Under the pieces are notes generated by a model that ran no database searches, had not been told where the DNA came from, and was given only the letters and a program-made list of their open reading frames with translations. Below, in pieces: positions 52,686-61,307 of a DNA stretch of 64,000 nt. The translations under genes and the position numbers were made by a program. Origin of the DNA: an uncultured Granulosicoccus sp. GTDB lineage: Bacteria; Pseudomonadota; Gammaproteobacteria; Granulosicoccales; Granulosicoccaceae. Numbering within the stretch: the stretch's first letter is position 1; every line of letters starts with the position of its first letter. The stretch covers positions 186,001 through 250,000 of the forward strand of contig CANMQI010000008.1 of assembly GCA_947499955.1 (NCBI GenBank), in the 5' to 3' direction.

Positions 52686-54395
52686 ATGTCGAGTCAGTCG
52701 AATGCGAAGGATGTACCGACAGGAGCTGCAGCGCTGGCCAAGGGCCTGACCTTGCTCGATACGGTTGCCGATGCTGAACGACCGCTGCGCTTTGCCGAGC
52801 TTCAGGAACTCTCCGGTCTGCCCAAACCGACATTTGCACGCATACTGAGAACGGTGGTGGCATTCGGTCTGGTTCGTCTGGATGAAGCTCGCGGTACGTA
52901 CACGCTCGGACCGCGTTTTCTGGAACTCTCACATCGAGTCTGGGATACCTTCGATCTGGCCTCGGTGGCGACTCCCGAGTTGAGTCACCTGTCGCAGGAG
53001 CTTGGTGAGTCGTTCGCGCTGGCTCGCCTGGAGGCCGATCAGGTTCAGTACATGGAAGAGTACTCGCCACCGGGACTGGGTGTGCGCGTCGACATCGGAC
53101 GCCGGGTGCCGTTGCATTGCACGGCCGCAGGCAAGGCGTTGCTGGCATTTCAGGAGCCGGGATTTGCCCGGACATTGATCAAGCGTCTTACACTGGAGCG
53201 CTTTACCGACAAGACCATCGTGGGGGTGGAGGAGCTGGAAGCAGATCTGACGCTGACACGGGCACGGGGCTATGCGGTGTCCTACGAGGAGCATCTCGTG
53301 GGGGTCAACTCCGTTGCCGTCGCCATTACCGGGCAGGACGGAACACCCATTGGTGCTCTGGTGGGCCTGGGTCCTTCGTCGCGTCTGGATGAGTCCAGTA
53401 TTCATGTGGCAGGCCGAGAGTTGATAGCCGCTGCGCGTCGTATCACAGGATCCGCAGGCGCGGTTGCCATCAGTTCCCGGCCGCGCCCCCGGTCTCTGGT
53501 GGGTGAGACTCAGATGGATGTATCCATGCATTGTGTACTGCCCTGGGGGGCGCAGCTGGGCGAATCACCGGTCTGGAGCGTCGAAGAGCAGAGGTTGTAC
53601 TGGGTCGACATTCTGCATCCGTCCATTTACCGGTTCGATCCGGAAACAGGCCACAATGAAAGCTGTGGTCTGAACAAGTTGATCAGTGCGGTCATGCTGG
53701 ATGAAAACGATGGGCTGGTGGTAGCTTCACAGGATGGGCTGGAATCACTTGCCTTTGGCGATTCACGTACCACTACTCTGGCACATCCGGAAGAAGGCCT
53801 TCGGCATAATCGTCTGAACGATGCCAAGGTCGGTCCCGGTGGAGCCATCTGGGTGGGGTCCATGAGTCTTGATGCGAGCAAGCCCAGTGGTGGCCTGTAT
53901 CGAATGGACGCCAATCTTGATATCGAGTGCAAGGCCAGTGGTATCACGGTATCCAACGGTCTTGGCTGGAGTCCGGACAACCGGGTATTCTATTTTGTGG
54001 ATACGGTGCCAGGCTTGATTTATGCCTTCGACTATGAGCCAGGTGTCGGCAAGCTGGATAATCGTCGCGTTTTCGCCACCATCGCCGAGGCTGAAGGGCG
54101 GCCGGATGGCCTGACAGTGGACAGCGAGGGCGGGGTCTGGTGTGCCATCTGGGATGGCTGGTGCGTCAATCGGTATACAGTGGATGGCAAGCTGGATCGC
54201 GTAATCGAGCTGCCGGTACCCAGGCCAACCAGCGTGGCGTTCGGAGGTCCTGATCTGTCGACCTTGTTCATCACCTCGGCGCGCACTCGCCTGCCGGCGG
54301 CAACGCTGGCCGAAGCGCCTCTGTCAGGAGGGTTGTTTGCCTGTACGCCAGGGTTTACCGGTTTGCCAAGTAGTCGTTTCAGGCATTCGGAGTAG
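52686..54395 (+). CDS. IclR-family regulator fused to an SMP-30/gluconolactonase domain
   Basis: A 569-aa single open frame with two complete modules. Residues ~15-80 are the IclR winged helix (ALAKGLTLLDTV, LSGLPKPTFARILRTV), and residues ~85-255 are the IclR effector-binding domain (LHCTAAGKALLAF, GYAVSYEEHL). After a short Arg/Pro linker, residues ~281-565 form an SMP-30 beta-propeller lactonase. Its metal ligands are in place: Glu of LGESPVW, Asn of SNGLGWSPDN, Asp of RPDGLTVD; the NRLNDAKV motif also matches. The protein could sense the lactone or aldonate and hydrolyse it. An AAGGAGA box fixes the ATG at 52686; the frame is open to 52563. It follows the transporter ATPase after 157 bp and precedes the SDR by 3 bp. 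Confidence 0.9.
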   Translation: MSSQSNAKDVPTGAAALAKGLTLLDTVADAERPLRFAELQELSGLPKPTFARILRTVVAFGLVRLDEARGTYTLGPRFLELSHRVWDTFDLASVATPELSHLSQELGESFALARLEADQVQYMEEYSPPGLGVRVDIGRRVPLHCTAAGKALLAFQEPGFARTLIKRLTLERFTDKTIVGVEELEADLTLTRARGYAVSYEEHLVGVNSVAVAITGQDGTPIGALVGLGPSSRLDESSIHVAGRELIAAARRITGSAGAVAISSRPRPRSLVGETQMDVSMHCVLPWGAQLGESPVWSVEEQRLYWVDILHPSIYRFDPETGHNESCGLNKLISAVMLDENDGLVVASQDGLESLAFGDSRTTTLAHPEEGLRHNRLNDAKVGPGGAIWVGSMSLDASKPSGGLYRMDANLDIECKASGITVSNGLGWSPDNRVFYFVDTVPGLIYAFDYEPGVGKLDNRRVFATIAEAEGRPDGLTVDSEGGVWCAIWDGWCVNRYTVDGKLDRVIELPVPRPTSVAFGGPDLSTLFITSARTRLPAATLAEAPLSGGLFACTPGFTGLPSSRFRHSE

Positions 54396-54398
54396 CTC

Positions 54399-55196
54399 AT
54401 GCATCCGTCCTCTCTCGCATCGAACACACCCTTGACGCTGCAGGGCTTGTTCGGACTTCAAGGCAGGAAGGCGCTGGTTACCGGGGCAGGCCGAGGTATC
54501 GGTGCCGCTATCGCAGAAGGGCTGGCAGCGGCCGGAGCACACGTGCTCGTACACGATGTGAGCCTTGAGTCATGTCGTGAAACCTGTGAACGCATCAATG
54601 CTGATGGTGGCAGTAGCCAGGCGCTGGCAGTGGACTTGTCCGGCAAGGGGCAGGGGCGAGAATTGATGCACCAGGCTATCGATCTGGCCGGTGGTCTGGA
54701 TATTCTCGTTATCAATGCCGCAGCCCAGGTGAACGCGAGTCTGGCTGAGCTGACGGAAGAAGACCTCGAGTTGCAATGGACGGTGAACTTTCGTTCCATG
54801 ATCGATATGCTGAGTATCTGTCTTCCGCTTATGGCCGAAAAGGGCTGGGGTCGAGTAGTGAATATCGGTTCCATCAATCAGCTCTATCCCAAGCCCATTG
54901 TTACCGCCTACGCTGCCATCAAGGCCGCTCAACATAATCTGATACAGAGCCAGGCGCGCGAATATGCAAAGACTGGTGTGTTGCTCAATACGCTGGCGCC
55001 AGGACTGGTCGATACACAGAGAAACGATGCTCGTCGTGAGCAGGATCCAGAGGCCTGGCAGGATTATCTGCGCCAGCTGAACTGGATGGGGCGTGCCGGT
55101 CAGGTATCCGAAATGGTGGGAGCTGCGATACTGCTGTCGTCAGATGCTTGCAGTTTCATGACCGGTGAGAGGATTGTCATGGCCGGCGGCACGTGA
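54399..55196 (+). CDS. Short-chain dehydrogenase/reductase
   Basis: A 265-aa classical SDR: NAD(P) motif TGAGRGIGAAIAEGL, INAAAQV (NNAG equivalent), catalytic Ser in NIGSINQ and YAAIK (Tyr and Lys). It is last in the sugar-acid operon, 3 bp after the lactonase fusion. It is therefore the likely sugar 1-dehydrogenase producing the lactone, or a keto-acid reductase later in the route. The Asp of VHDVS after the dinucleotide motif favours NAD. Confidence 0.9.
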   Translation: MHPSSLASNTPLTLQGLFGLQGRKALVTGAGRGIGAAIAEGLAAAGAHVLVHDVSLESCRETCERINADGGSSQALAVDLSGKGQGRELMHQAIDLAGGLDILVINAAAQVNASLAELTEEDLELQWTVNFRSMIDMLSICLPLMAEKGWGRVVNIGSINQLYPKPIVTAYAAIKAAQHNLIQSQAREYAKTGVLLNTLAPGLVDTQRNDARREQDPEAWQDYLRQLNWMGRAGQVSEMVGAAILLSSDACSFMTGERIVMAGGT

Positions 55197-55343
55197 AACC
55201 GACGTGGCTCACGGTATCGCCGGCGTGTTGAGCTGGGTTGACTTCAGGTGCCCTCTTGTCGTGCGCTGTGAGAGCAAGTCAAGTGCTGCTGCGTTGTGCC
55301 GGTGCCAGCGCAGTCTCCAGCAGAGCGATATTGGTAGTGCTTT

Positions 55344-55967
55344 TCAGCGTTCCCATACCAACAGATGATTGTTGGCAGGCATGGAAATTTGACGAGCTGA
55401 CGAGAATCCCAGCCCTTGTGCGAGCCGATCAAGATCCTGAACATCACGAATACCGCTGGCCGGGTCCTCTGCTCGCAACTGTTGATCGAACTGCCGGTTA
55501 CCATCGCTGATGTGCTCTCCACCGAATCTGAACGGTCCATAGACGCACAGTTTGCCGCTGTTGCCCAATGCGGTTGCGGCCTGCGCGAACAGTGTCTCGA
55601 CCAATGGCCAGCTGACGATATGCAGGGTGTTGGCGGTGTAGCAGAGTGTCACGCCGTCCATGATGGGAGGTACGGCGCTCAGATCCAGCTCTAGCGGCGA
55701 CAGGATGTTCGGCAGCTTGCATTCAGCAATCCATTGACGCATGCCGGGTAGCTTGTCGGCACGGTCCGAAGGCTGCCAACGCACAGCAGGCAACTCGGCT
55801 GCGAAGTGGCAGACATGCTGAGCGGTTCCGCTGCCAAACTCGAGAACCAAGTCGTCGTCCACCAGCTCGAGACGCAGGGCATCCAGGATGGCATGCCGAT
55901 TTCGTTCGGCAGATGGCGCGAAGGGTTTCTCTGGCGTCACGGGTAAAGGCTCTGTTTTTCCAGTCAT
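55344..55967 (-). CDS. DUF938 family SAM-dependent methyltransferase-like protein
   Basis: A ~207-aa protein with FAPSAERNRHAILDAL and VLEFGSGTAQHVCHFA, the DUF938 version of the SAM-binding loop (motif I ExGSGTG-like). Family members are predicted methyltransferases without assigned substrates. The start is uncertain: ATG 55967 is used, 56015 and 56060 are in frame, and none has a good Shine-Dalgarno box. It is convergent with the SDR (147 bp) and divergent from the serine hydrolase. Confidence 0.85.
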   Translation of the reverse strand: MTGKTEPLPVTPEKPFAPSAERNRHAILDALRLELVDDDLVLEFGSGTAQHVCHFAAELPAVRWQPSDRADKLPGMRQWIAECKLPNILSPLELDLSAVPPIMDGVTLCYTANTLHIVSWPLVETLFAQAATALGNSGKLCVYGPFRFGGEHISDGNRQFDQQLRAEDPASGIRDVQDLDRLAQGLGFSSARQISMPANNHLLVWER

Positions 55968-56208
55968 CGTTATACCAGTGCGGCGGCGCTCTGGTGGTGA
56001 TTTCCTGCCCGGCATTACCGTGGCAGCTCCCAGTCCATACTGTCCGTTCAGAAACCTCACAGATGACGTAGAATGTCAAAAAACATGCGTTACGTGGGCG
56101 AGCTTGTCAGCCTTGGTGGCATCCGGCCGATTGCGCGCCGAGAACAATCCGCCTGTTTCCACGGCGCCGCCTCGGGCGTGCCTTCCGTTCTGATCCAAGT
56201 TGTTGTCG

Positions 56209-57363
56209 ATGAAAAAGAATCCTGATAATGCAGTGGCCTTGTCGTCCCTCGATGCCGGACAAGCCCGCTCTGCCATGGAGTCGGCAGCCCCACCAGTCAG
56301 TCTTGCTCATTTGAACAGCTGCACCGAGCGTCGCCGTGTACTGGCCAGCCTGGGGGGCATGTTGACGCTGGCTCACTCCGGGTCCTCTCTGGCAGCCCTG
56401 ATGCCGGCACAAGCCGGTGCCAGGGATGGCAAGAAAAGGATCTCCATGGAGTCGATGGCAAGCAGTGCTGATTCTCTCGACCAATTGCATGCTCTGATCA
56501 TCATTCGTCAGGGCGAGACAATCTTTGAAAAAGCCTTTCGGGGTGTGTCGACGCGGGAACCGGTCAACCTGAAGTCGGTGTCCAAGACCCTGGTGGCGAC
56601 ACTGACCGGAATTGCCGTCGATCGAGGAGTTTTACCCAGCCTCGACGGAACTCTGGGCGAACTGGTACCCGATCTCATCCCATCAGGAGCTGACTCCAGA
56701 GTGGCTGATATCACCGTCAGGCATTGGCTGAGCATGCAGGCCGGGCTGCAGCGAACGTCCGGGCCCTTCTACAACACCTGGGTCAACAGCCCGGACTGGG
56801 TGGAGTACGTTCTGACCCGACCGTTTGTGGCGCAGGAGGGTGGCCGAATGTTGTATTCGACCGGTAACTATCATGTACTGGGTGCCATGTTGACGAGCAT
56901 CACCGGCAAGAGTCTGTTGGAACTTGCTCGCGAGTGGCTGGGTCAGCCATTGGAAATTCAGGTGCCGCCGTGGACGCGTGATCCGCAAGGTTATTATCTG
57001 GGGGGCAATGAAATGGCTTTGTCAGCCAAGGGCTTGGCCAGGTTCGGTGAGATGCACCGAATGGGCGGCATGATCGATGGCAGGCGTGTCATCAGTCAGG
57101 AGTGGATAGACGCCGCCTGGTCTGCCCGGACTCGTTCGAAATACTCGGGGCACGCCTACGGTCTGGGATGGTATCTGGCGTTGGTGGATGGCCACCGAGT
57201 AGCGTATGCCAGAGGCTACGGTGGGCAGGTGCTCTACGTCATTCCCTCGCTCGAACTGACCGTTGCCATCACCTCGGATGCCTCCCGACCCGCTCGCTCG
57301 GGTGAGTACATGGACACGCTGCATGATCTTCTCACCACTCGGATCATTCCTGCTGTTATCTGA
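56209..57363 (+). CDS. Serine hydrolase, beta-lactamase/class C-like family
   Basis: A 384-aa protein. Residues ~45-70 look like a twin-arginine export signal (ERRRVLASLGGMLTLAHSG), placed unusually far from the start; ATG 56275 would give a more ordinary N-region. The mature domain has the catalytic SVSK (Ser123, Lys126) and a Tyr in MLYSTGNYHVLG, where the family usually has YSN, so the motif is altered. Related proteins are esterases, peptidases or beta-lactamases. It is monocistronic. Confidence 0.85.
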   Translation: MKKNPDNAVALSSLDAGQARSAMESAAPPVSLAHLNSCTERRRVLASLGGMLTLAHSGSSLAALMPAQAGARDGKKRISMESMASSADSLDQLHALIIIRQGETIFEKAFRGVSTREPVNLKSVSKTLVATLTGIAVDRGVLPSLDGTLGELVPDLIPSGADSRVADITVRHWLSMQAGLQRTSGPFYNTWVNSPDWVEYVLTRPFVAQEGGRMLYSTGNYHVLGAMLTSITGKSLLELAREWLGQPLEIQVPPWTRDPQGYYLGGNEMALSAKGLARFGEMHRMGGMIDGRRVISQEWIDAAWSARTRSKYSGHAYGLGWYLALVDGHRVAYARGYGGQVLYVIPSLELTVAITSDASRPARSGEYMDTLHDLLTTRIIPAVI

Positions 57364-57396
57364 CAAGACGTTCTGTCGGGTGTCTGTCAGGCTGTT

Positions 57397-57473
57397 CGAG
57401 AGTCGAGAGTCGAGAGTCGAGAGTCGAGAGTCGAGAGTCGAGAGTCGAGAGTCGAGAGTTGTGAGTTGTGAGT
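57397..57473 (+). repeat. Heptanucleotide tandem repeat (CGAGAGT)9 plus two degenerate units
   Basis: Nine perfect 7-bp units (57397-57459) are followed by two TGTGAGT variants. It lies in the 158-bp gap between the convergent serine hydrolase and EboC-like genes, outside both coding regions. Confidence 0.97.
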
Positions 57474-57521
57474 CGAATCATGCCCGTTGCCCGCGGATCC
57501 CTTCGATGGCGAGTATCCGCC

Positions 57522-58397
57522 TCAAGTCCCCGAAATCCATTTCTGCAGAAAGATCGTTGCCAGAAATCCGGCGATGCAGAACACCACCCAGGCAAGGCTG
57601 CCGGTCGTGGCGATGAACACGGCATCCATCAGTGAGATACCGGCGATCATGCTGACCACGGCTCGTGGTATATCTCCAGGGCCTCTGCGTCTGAGATAGC
57701 GCATCACGACAAGCAGCCAGGCGGCGAGTAGCAGCAATGGCAGAAAGACCAGTTTGTCAGCCGACAAGCCGTAGAGGCCGAAAATGATCGGGGTCAGCAG
57801 AAACAGCAGCGGCCACATGTTCCGAACTTCACCCAGGCTTTCCTGCTTTGCCGTATAGGTCAGTCCAATCAGGTAACACAAGGATATGGACGCACCCAGG
57901 TAGAGCAGAGAGTCAGGGGTGCTGGTGAAGCTCAGGCCTGCCGTGATATATACCAGCAGCCGGCAAGCCCCCATGATGACAGGACCCAACGTGTTGCCCT
58001 TGTGCCATGCGTTGTAGAGCGTGATGGTAGCGCACAGTGCAATGGATGCCACAACGGCTTTCCAGCCACCTCCGTTTGCAGACAGTGCGCACACGGCTAC
58101 CAGCAAGACAGATACTGCAAGCATGGAGAAGCCTGCCAGGAACACGCTGCGTCGGCTTACCTTGCCCGAGGGAATCGGACGTTCGGGGCGTTGGCGTGAA
58201 TCTATCTCGGCATCGAAGGCATCATTCAGAAACATGCCGCCGGTATAGGCGGATGTCATGGCAAGCAGCAGCACGGGAAAGCGCCAGTCGGCCATTGCCG
58301 CGCCTGAGAGCAACATGCCGGCTGCCGTGTTGGTCCAGGCGGTCGGCAGATTGGATACGCGGCCGAGTTCAAAGGCGGTTCGTGCGGTCCAGCTCAA
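57522..58397 (-). CDS. eboC: UbiA-like prenyltransferase (EboC-like)
   Basis: A 291-aa polytopic membrane protein with the aspartate-rich prenyl-diphosphate motif NDAFDAEIDSRQRPERPIPSG (NDxxDxxxD) near residue 57 and seven to nine hydrophobic helices. UbiA-family enzymes attach prenyl chains to aromatic or other acceptors. It overlaps the EboE-like gene by 4 bp (TTGA). This pairing, plus the EboF-like gene opposite, is what identifies it as EboC rather than a quinone-pathway UbiA. The second Asp-rich motif is not obvious. Confidence 0.8.
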   Translation of the reverse strand: MSWTARTAFELGRVSNLPTAWTNTAAGMLLSGAAMADWRFPVLLLAMTSAYTGGMFLNDAFDAEIDSRQRPERPIPSGKVSRRSVFLAGFSMLAVSVLLVAVCALSANGGGWKAVVASIALCATITLYNAWHKGNTLGPVIMGACRLLVYITAGLSFTSTPDSLLYLGASISLCYLIGLTYTAKQESLGEVRNMWPLLFLLTPIIFGLYGLSADKLVFLPLLLLAAWLLVVMRYLRRRGPGDIPRAVVSMIAGISLMDAVFIATTGSLAWVVFCIAGFLATIFLQKWISGT

Positions 58398-59596
58398 GAC
58401 AAGGCCTCCAGAACCCAGCGCATCTCGCGTACGATCGCCTGATCGACGGACTCGGTGCGCAGTTCAGCTGGCAGTACATCCCAGGTGTAGGTCTCGACTT
58501 CCAGGTGATCGCTGATCGGCTTATCCTTGTGTCGACTCAGCATGGCCGCTACAAAGGGCTGTGTCGATGAAAAATCGGCAAGCTCTTCCAGAAAGATCGG
58601 GACATGAAAATGCACTCGCCATTCCCGGCTTTCCTGACTGTTGCCCAGATGTTCGATGGCTTCGGGCAAGTCGGTAAAACGATTGAGAGTGTCATTGTGA
58701 CGCTCGACGACCTGATGCAGATACACCTTGTCGATGAACGGCTCGAGGCTGTCCACTGTAGAGGCGTTGACATCCTTCAGTCGAAGCCCGGAGCTGATCT
58801 GCAGTTTTCCCACGGTAATGCCCGCAGTTTCAAGCTTGGCCAGACAGTCATCGGGCTCTTCGAACTCTACCGCTGCGTGGCACAAGTCCAGGCAGAGGGT
58901 CAGATGTTTGCGTAGTAGCTCGGGAGCACGGGTTTTGTCGCTCTGCGTCAGGCTTGCCATCAACTCTGCGGAAGCATCAGAAAACAATTCCTGGCTGAAA
59001 AAATCAACGCTCTCATCGATGGTTTCCAGAAAGCAGCAAGGTTCGGGTTCCAGGGCAAGTGCAATGAACTTTCCGGTGCTCGCATGCAGGTTCACCAGGT
59101 GTGCGGCATGCCTGACCATATTGTCTGCCATCTGACGAACATCATCAGGACCGGCTACCCGTTCCTTGAAGGCGCCGGGTACCGTGCTGATGCTGCCGCT
59201 TTGTCGGTCGGGAAGAATGCTTGCAAAGACATCGGCCAGCTGATTGGTATAGCGAAGCCTTTCGCCATCCATCCAGTCAGGCAGATAGACGTCTTCTTTC
59301 ACTCGCGTGCCGTGGAAGGGGCCATAGGGAAAGCCGTTGATGGTGAATACATAGAGTTTGTTCTGCGCAAGAAACTGGCGGAATTCCTGCAGAGCTTCGG
59401 CCTTGGCCAGATCATTGACAGCTGCCGCGGAGAGTCGCAGGCCAATCCCGAATTCTTCACCTGGTACCAGTGCGTCTCGAATGCCTGGTAGGTAGCGTTG
59501 CAGATTCTCTCGCACTGCCTGCCAGCTTTCACCAGCATGAATGTTCGAGCAATAACCGAGGTGGCTGAGGCTGCCTGAAGAGTGAAGGAGTTTCAC
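58394..59596 (-). CDS. eboE: EboE-like protein (xylose-isomerase-like TIM barrel)
   Basis: A 400-aa protein beginning with GTG. LSHLGYCSNIHAGESWQAV at the N-terminus and LALEPEPCCFLET, LCLDLCHAAVEFE and LQISSGLRL in the barrel match the EboE family, related to sugar phosphate isomerases and metal-binding TIM barrels. In ebo clusters of cyanobacteria and other bacteria these proteins take part in moving a prenylated or polar metabolite to the periplasm. The coupled UbiA-like gene supports this. No Shine-Dalgarno box precedes the GTG. Confidence 0.85.
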   Translation of the reverse strand: MKLLHSSGSLSHLGYCSNIHAGESWQAVRENLQRYLPGIRDALVPGEEFGIGLRLSAAAVNDLAKAEALQEFRQFLAQNKLYVFTINGFPYGPFHGTRVKEDVYLPDWMDGERLRYTNQLADVFASILPDRQSGSISTVPGAFKERVAGPDDVRQMADNMVRHAAHLVNLHASTGKFIALALEPEPCCFLETIDESVDFFSQELFSDASAELMASLTQSDKTRAPELLRKHLTLCLDLCHAAVEFEEPDDCLAKLETAGITVGKLQISSGLRLKDVNASTVDSLEPFIDKVYLHQVVERHNDTLNRFTDLPEAIEHLGNSQESREWRVHFHVPIFLEELADFSSTQPFVAAMLSRHKDKPISDHLEVETYTWDVLPAELRTESVDQAIVREMRWVLEALS

Positions 59597-59648
59597 CGAA
59601 GGTTCTGTTCCAGCGTCAATGGGGTAGGCAACTAGAACATAAATACGA

Positions 59649-59677
59649 TTGGAATAAAACCATCACTTGAGTATTAT
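59649..59677 (+). promoter_or_regulatory. Sigma-70-like promoter of the EboF-like gene
   Basis: TTGGAA (59649-59654), a 17-bp spacer and TATTAT (59672-59677) end only 6 bp before the ATG at 59684. Transcription should therefore begin at or within a base or two of the start codon, which would give a leaderless mRNA; there is no Shine-Dalgarno box. Confidence 0.6.
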
Positions 59678-59683
59678 CCTGCC

Positions 59684-61066
59684 ATGAACAAGACACTAGT
59701 GATACTGGTCGTTGGTCTGAGTCCCGGCCTTGTCGGCGAACACACGCCGCACCTTTCAGCGCTCGCCAAGCGAGGAGGAATGAGATCGCTCAAGGCTGTC
59801 ACCCCTGCAGTCACTTGCTCGGCACAGAGCACGCTGGTCACCGGCAAGCTGCCGGCCGAGCACGGTATCGTGGCCAATGGCTGGTATTTTCGCGATCTTT
59901 CCGAAGTCTGGTTGTGGCGACAATCGAACAAGCTGGTCAACGGTGACAAGATATGGGACACCGCTCGACAGAGAAACAGTGACTTCACCTGTGCCAAGAT
60001 GTTCTGGTGGTACAACATGTACTCCACGGCAGACTGGAGCGCCACGCCCCGCCCCATGTACCCGGCCGATGGCCGCAAGATTCCCGATCACTACGCCTAC
60101 CCACCAGAGTTGCATGACGAGCTGGATGAGAAGTTCGGACAATTCCCCTTGTTCAAGTTCTGGGGACCCGCTGCAGACATTACGTCAAGTAAATGGATCA
60201 GTGATGCGACACGACACGTCATGGAAACGCGTAGTCCCACGTTGACGCTGACCTATCTGCCTCACCTTGATTACAATTTGCAGCGGTTGGGGCCGGACCT
60301 TGAGCACCCGCGGATTCAGAAGGATCTGAAGGCGATCGATGCGCTGTGCGGCGAGTTGATCGAGGCGGCGGACAATCAGAATCAGAACATCATCGTGGTG
60401 TCCGAATACGGAATCACCCCGGTAACCGATGCGGTGCATATCAATCGTGAGCTGCGGCGGGCAGGGCTGGTACGCGTGCGCAACGAGCAGGGGCGAGAGC
60501 AGTTCGATGCAGGTGCGTCCGATGCCTTTGCTGTTGCTGATCACCAGATTGCACATGTCTACATCAACAATCCGGACGTGCTGGAGAAGACGAAAGCGCT
60601 GCTTGAAGGCCTGGATGGCGTCGAGCATGTTCTGGATGAAGACGGCAAGAAGGCCTGGGGGCTGAACCATGAACGTTCCGGCGAGCTGGTTGCGATCTCG
60701 AAGGCAGACCGCTGGTTCAGCTACTACTACTGGCTGGATGAGGCACGCGCACCGGACTACGCGCGCACTGTCGATATCCATCGCAAGCCGGGATACGACC
60801 CCGTCGAATTGTTTGTCGACCCGGAAATCAAGTCACCCAAGGCGGCGATCATTTCCCGTCTGGCAAGGAAGAAACTGGGTTTTCGGACCTTGATGGATGT
60901 GATCTCTCTGAAGGAGACGACACTGGTCAAGGGGTCTCACGGTCGACCGACGGATGATCCGGAGCATGGTCCGTTGGTGATCAGTTCCAATGCAGATCAG
61001 CTGCCTGAAGGCGAGGTAAATTCACTGGATTTCAAGGACTTGGTGCTGCAGCACATCTTTTCATGA
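59684..61066 (+). CDS. Nucleotide pyrophosphatase/phosphodiesterase family protein (EboF-like)
   Basis: A 460-aa alkaline-phosphatase-superfamily enzyme. The nucleophile lies in VTPAVTCSAQSTLVTGKLPAEHG (Thr or Ser at the Zn site), preceded by the metal Asp-equivalent region LVVGLSPGLVG. Later ligands are in TYLPHLDYNLQRLGP, VVSEYGITPV, ASDAFAVADHQIAHV and GSHGRP. The early Asp of the usual D-G-x-R/L pattern is replaced in VVGLSPG, so metal site 1 may differ. It is divergent from the EboE-like gene with an 87-bp spacer and very probably belongs to the same ebo function. Confidence 0.82.
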   Translation: MNKTLVILVVGLSPGLVGEHTPHLSALAKRGGMRSLKAVTPAVTCSAQSTLVTGKLPAEHGIVANGWYFRDLSEVWLWRQSNKLVNGDKIWDTARQRNSDFTCAKMFWWYNMYSTADWSATPRPMYPADGRKIPDHYAYPPELHDELDEKFGQFPLFKFWGPAADITSSKWISDATRHVMETRSPTLTLTYLPHLDYNLQRLGPDLEHPRIQKDLKAIDALCGELIEAADNQNQNIIVVSEYGITPVTDAVHINRELRRAGLVRVRNEQGREQFDAGASDAFAVADHQIAHVYINNPDVLEKTKALLEGLDGVEHVLDEDGKKAWGLNHERSGELVAISKADRWFSYYYWLDEARAPDYARTVDIHRKPGYDPVELFVDPEIKSPKAAIISRLARKKLGFRTLMDVISLKETTLVKGSHGRPTDDPEHGPLVISSNADQLPEGEVNSLDFKDLVLQHIFS

Positions 61067-61073
61067 GAGAGCT

Positions 61074-61095
61074 ATATAGTCATACCAAACTATAT
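61074..61095. repeat. AT-rich inverted repeat after the EboF-like gene
   Basis: Arms atatagt and actatat (7 bp, perfect) are separated by 8 bp, starting 8 bp after the stop codon. It could be an operator or a weak hairpin; there is no T-run directly behind it. Confidence 0.4.
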
Positions 61096-61202
61096 GCAGA
61101 ATCTGAATTGATCCGGTTTTGAATTCGTTCACGCCAGTTCTGTGCACGCTCCTGAATTGCTCCAGCCTTGTTTTGCAGTGCAAAAACGATTGAAAGGGAG
61201 TT

Positions 61203-61217
61203 GCGACAAAATGTCGC
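61203..61217. promoter_or_regulatory. Short dyad upstream of the PQQ dehydrogenase gene
   Basis: gcgaca-aaa-tgtcgc is a perfect 6-bp inverted repeat about 90 bp before the start codon, a typical place for a repressor or activator site. A T-run (gttttttttcg) follows at 61228. The regulator is not identifiable. Confidence 0.35.
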
Positions 61218-61307
61218 GAAGCCTGAGTTTTTTTTCGTTGTGGTTTGTCGTACCAAAGGCCGAGTGGTAGCCTCGGAAGTTCGATTCACACCACAAGGAG
61301 AATGAGG

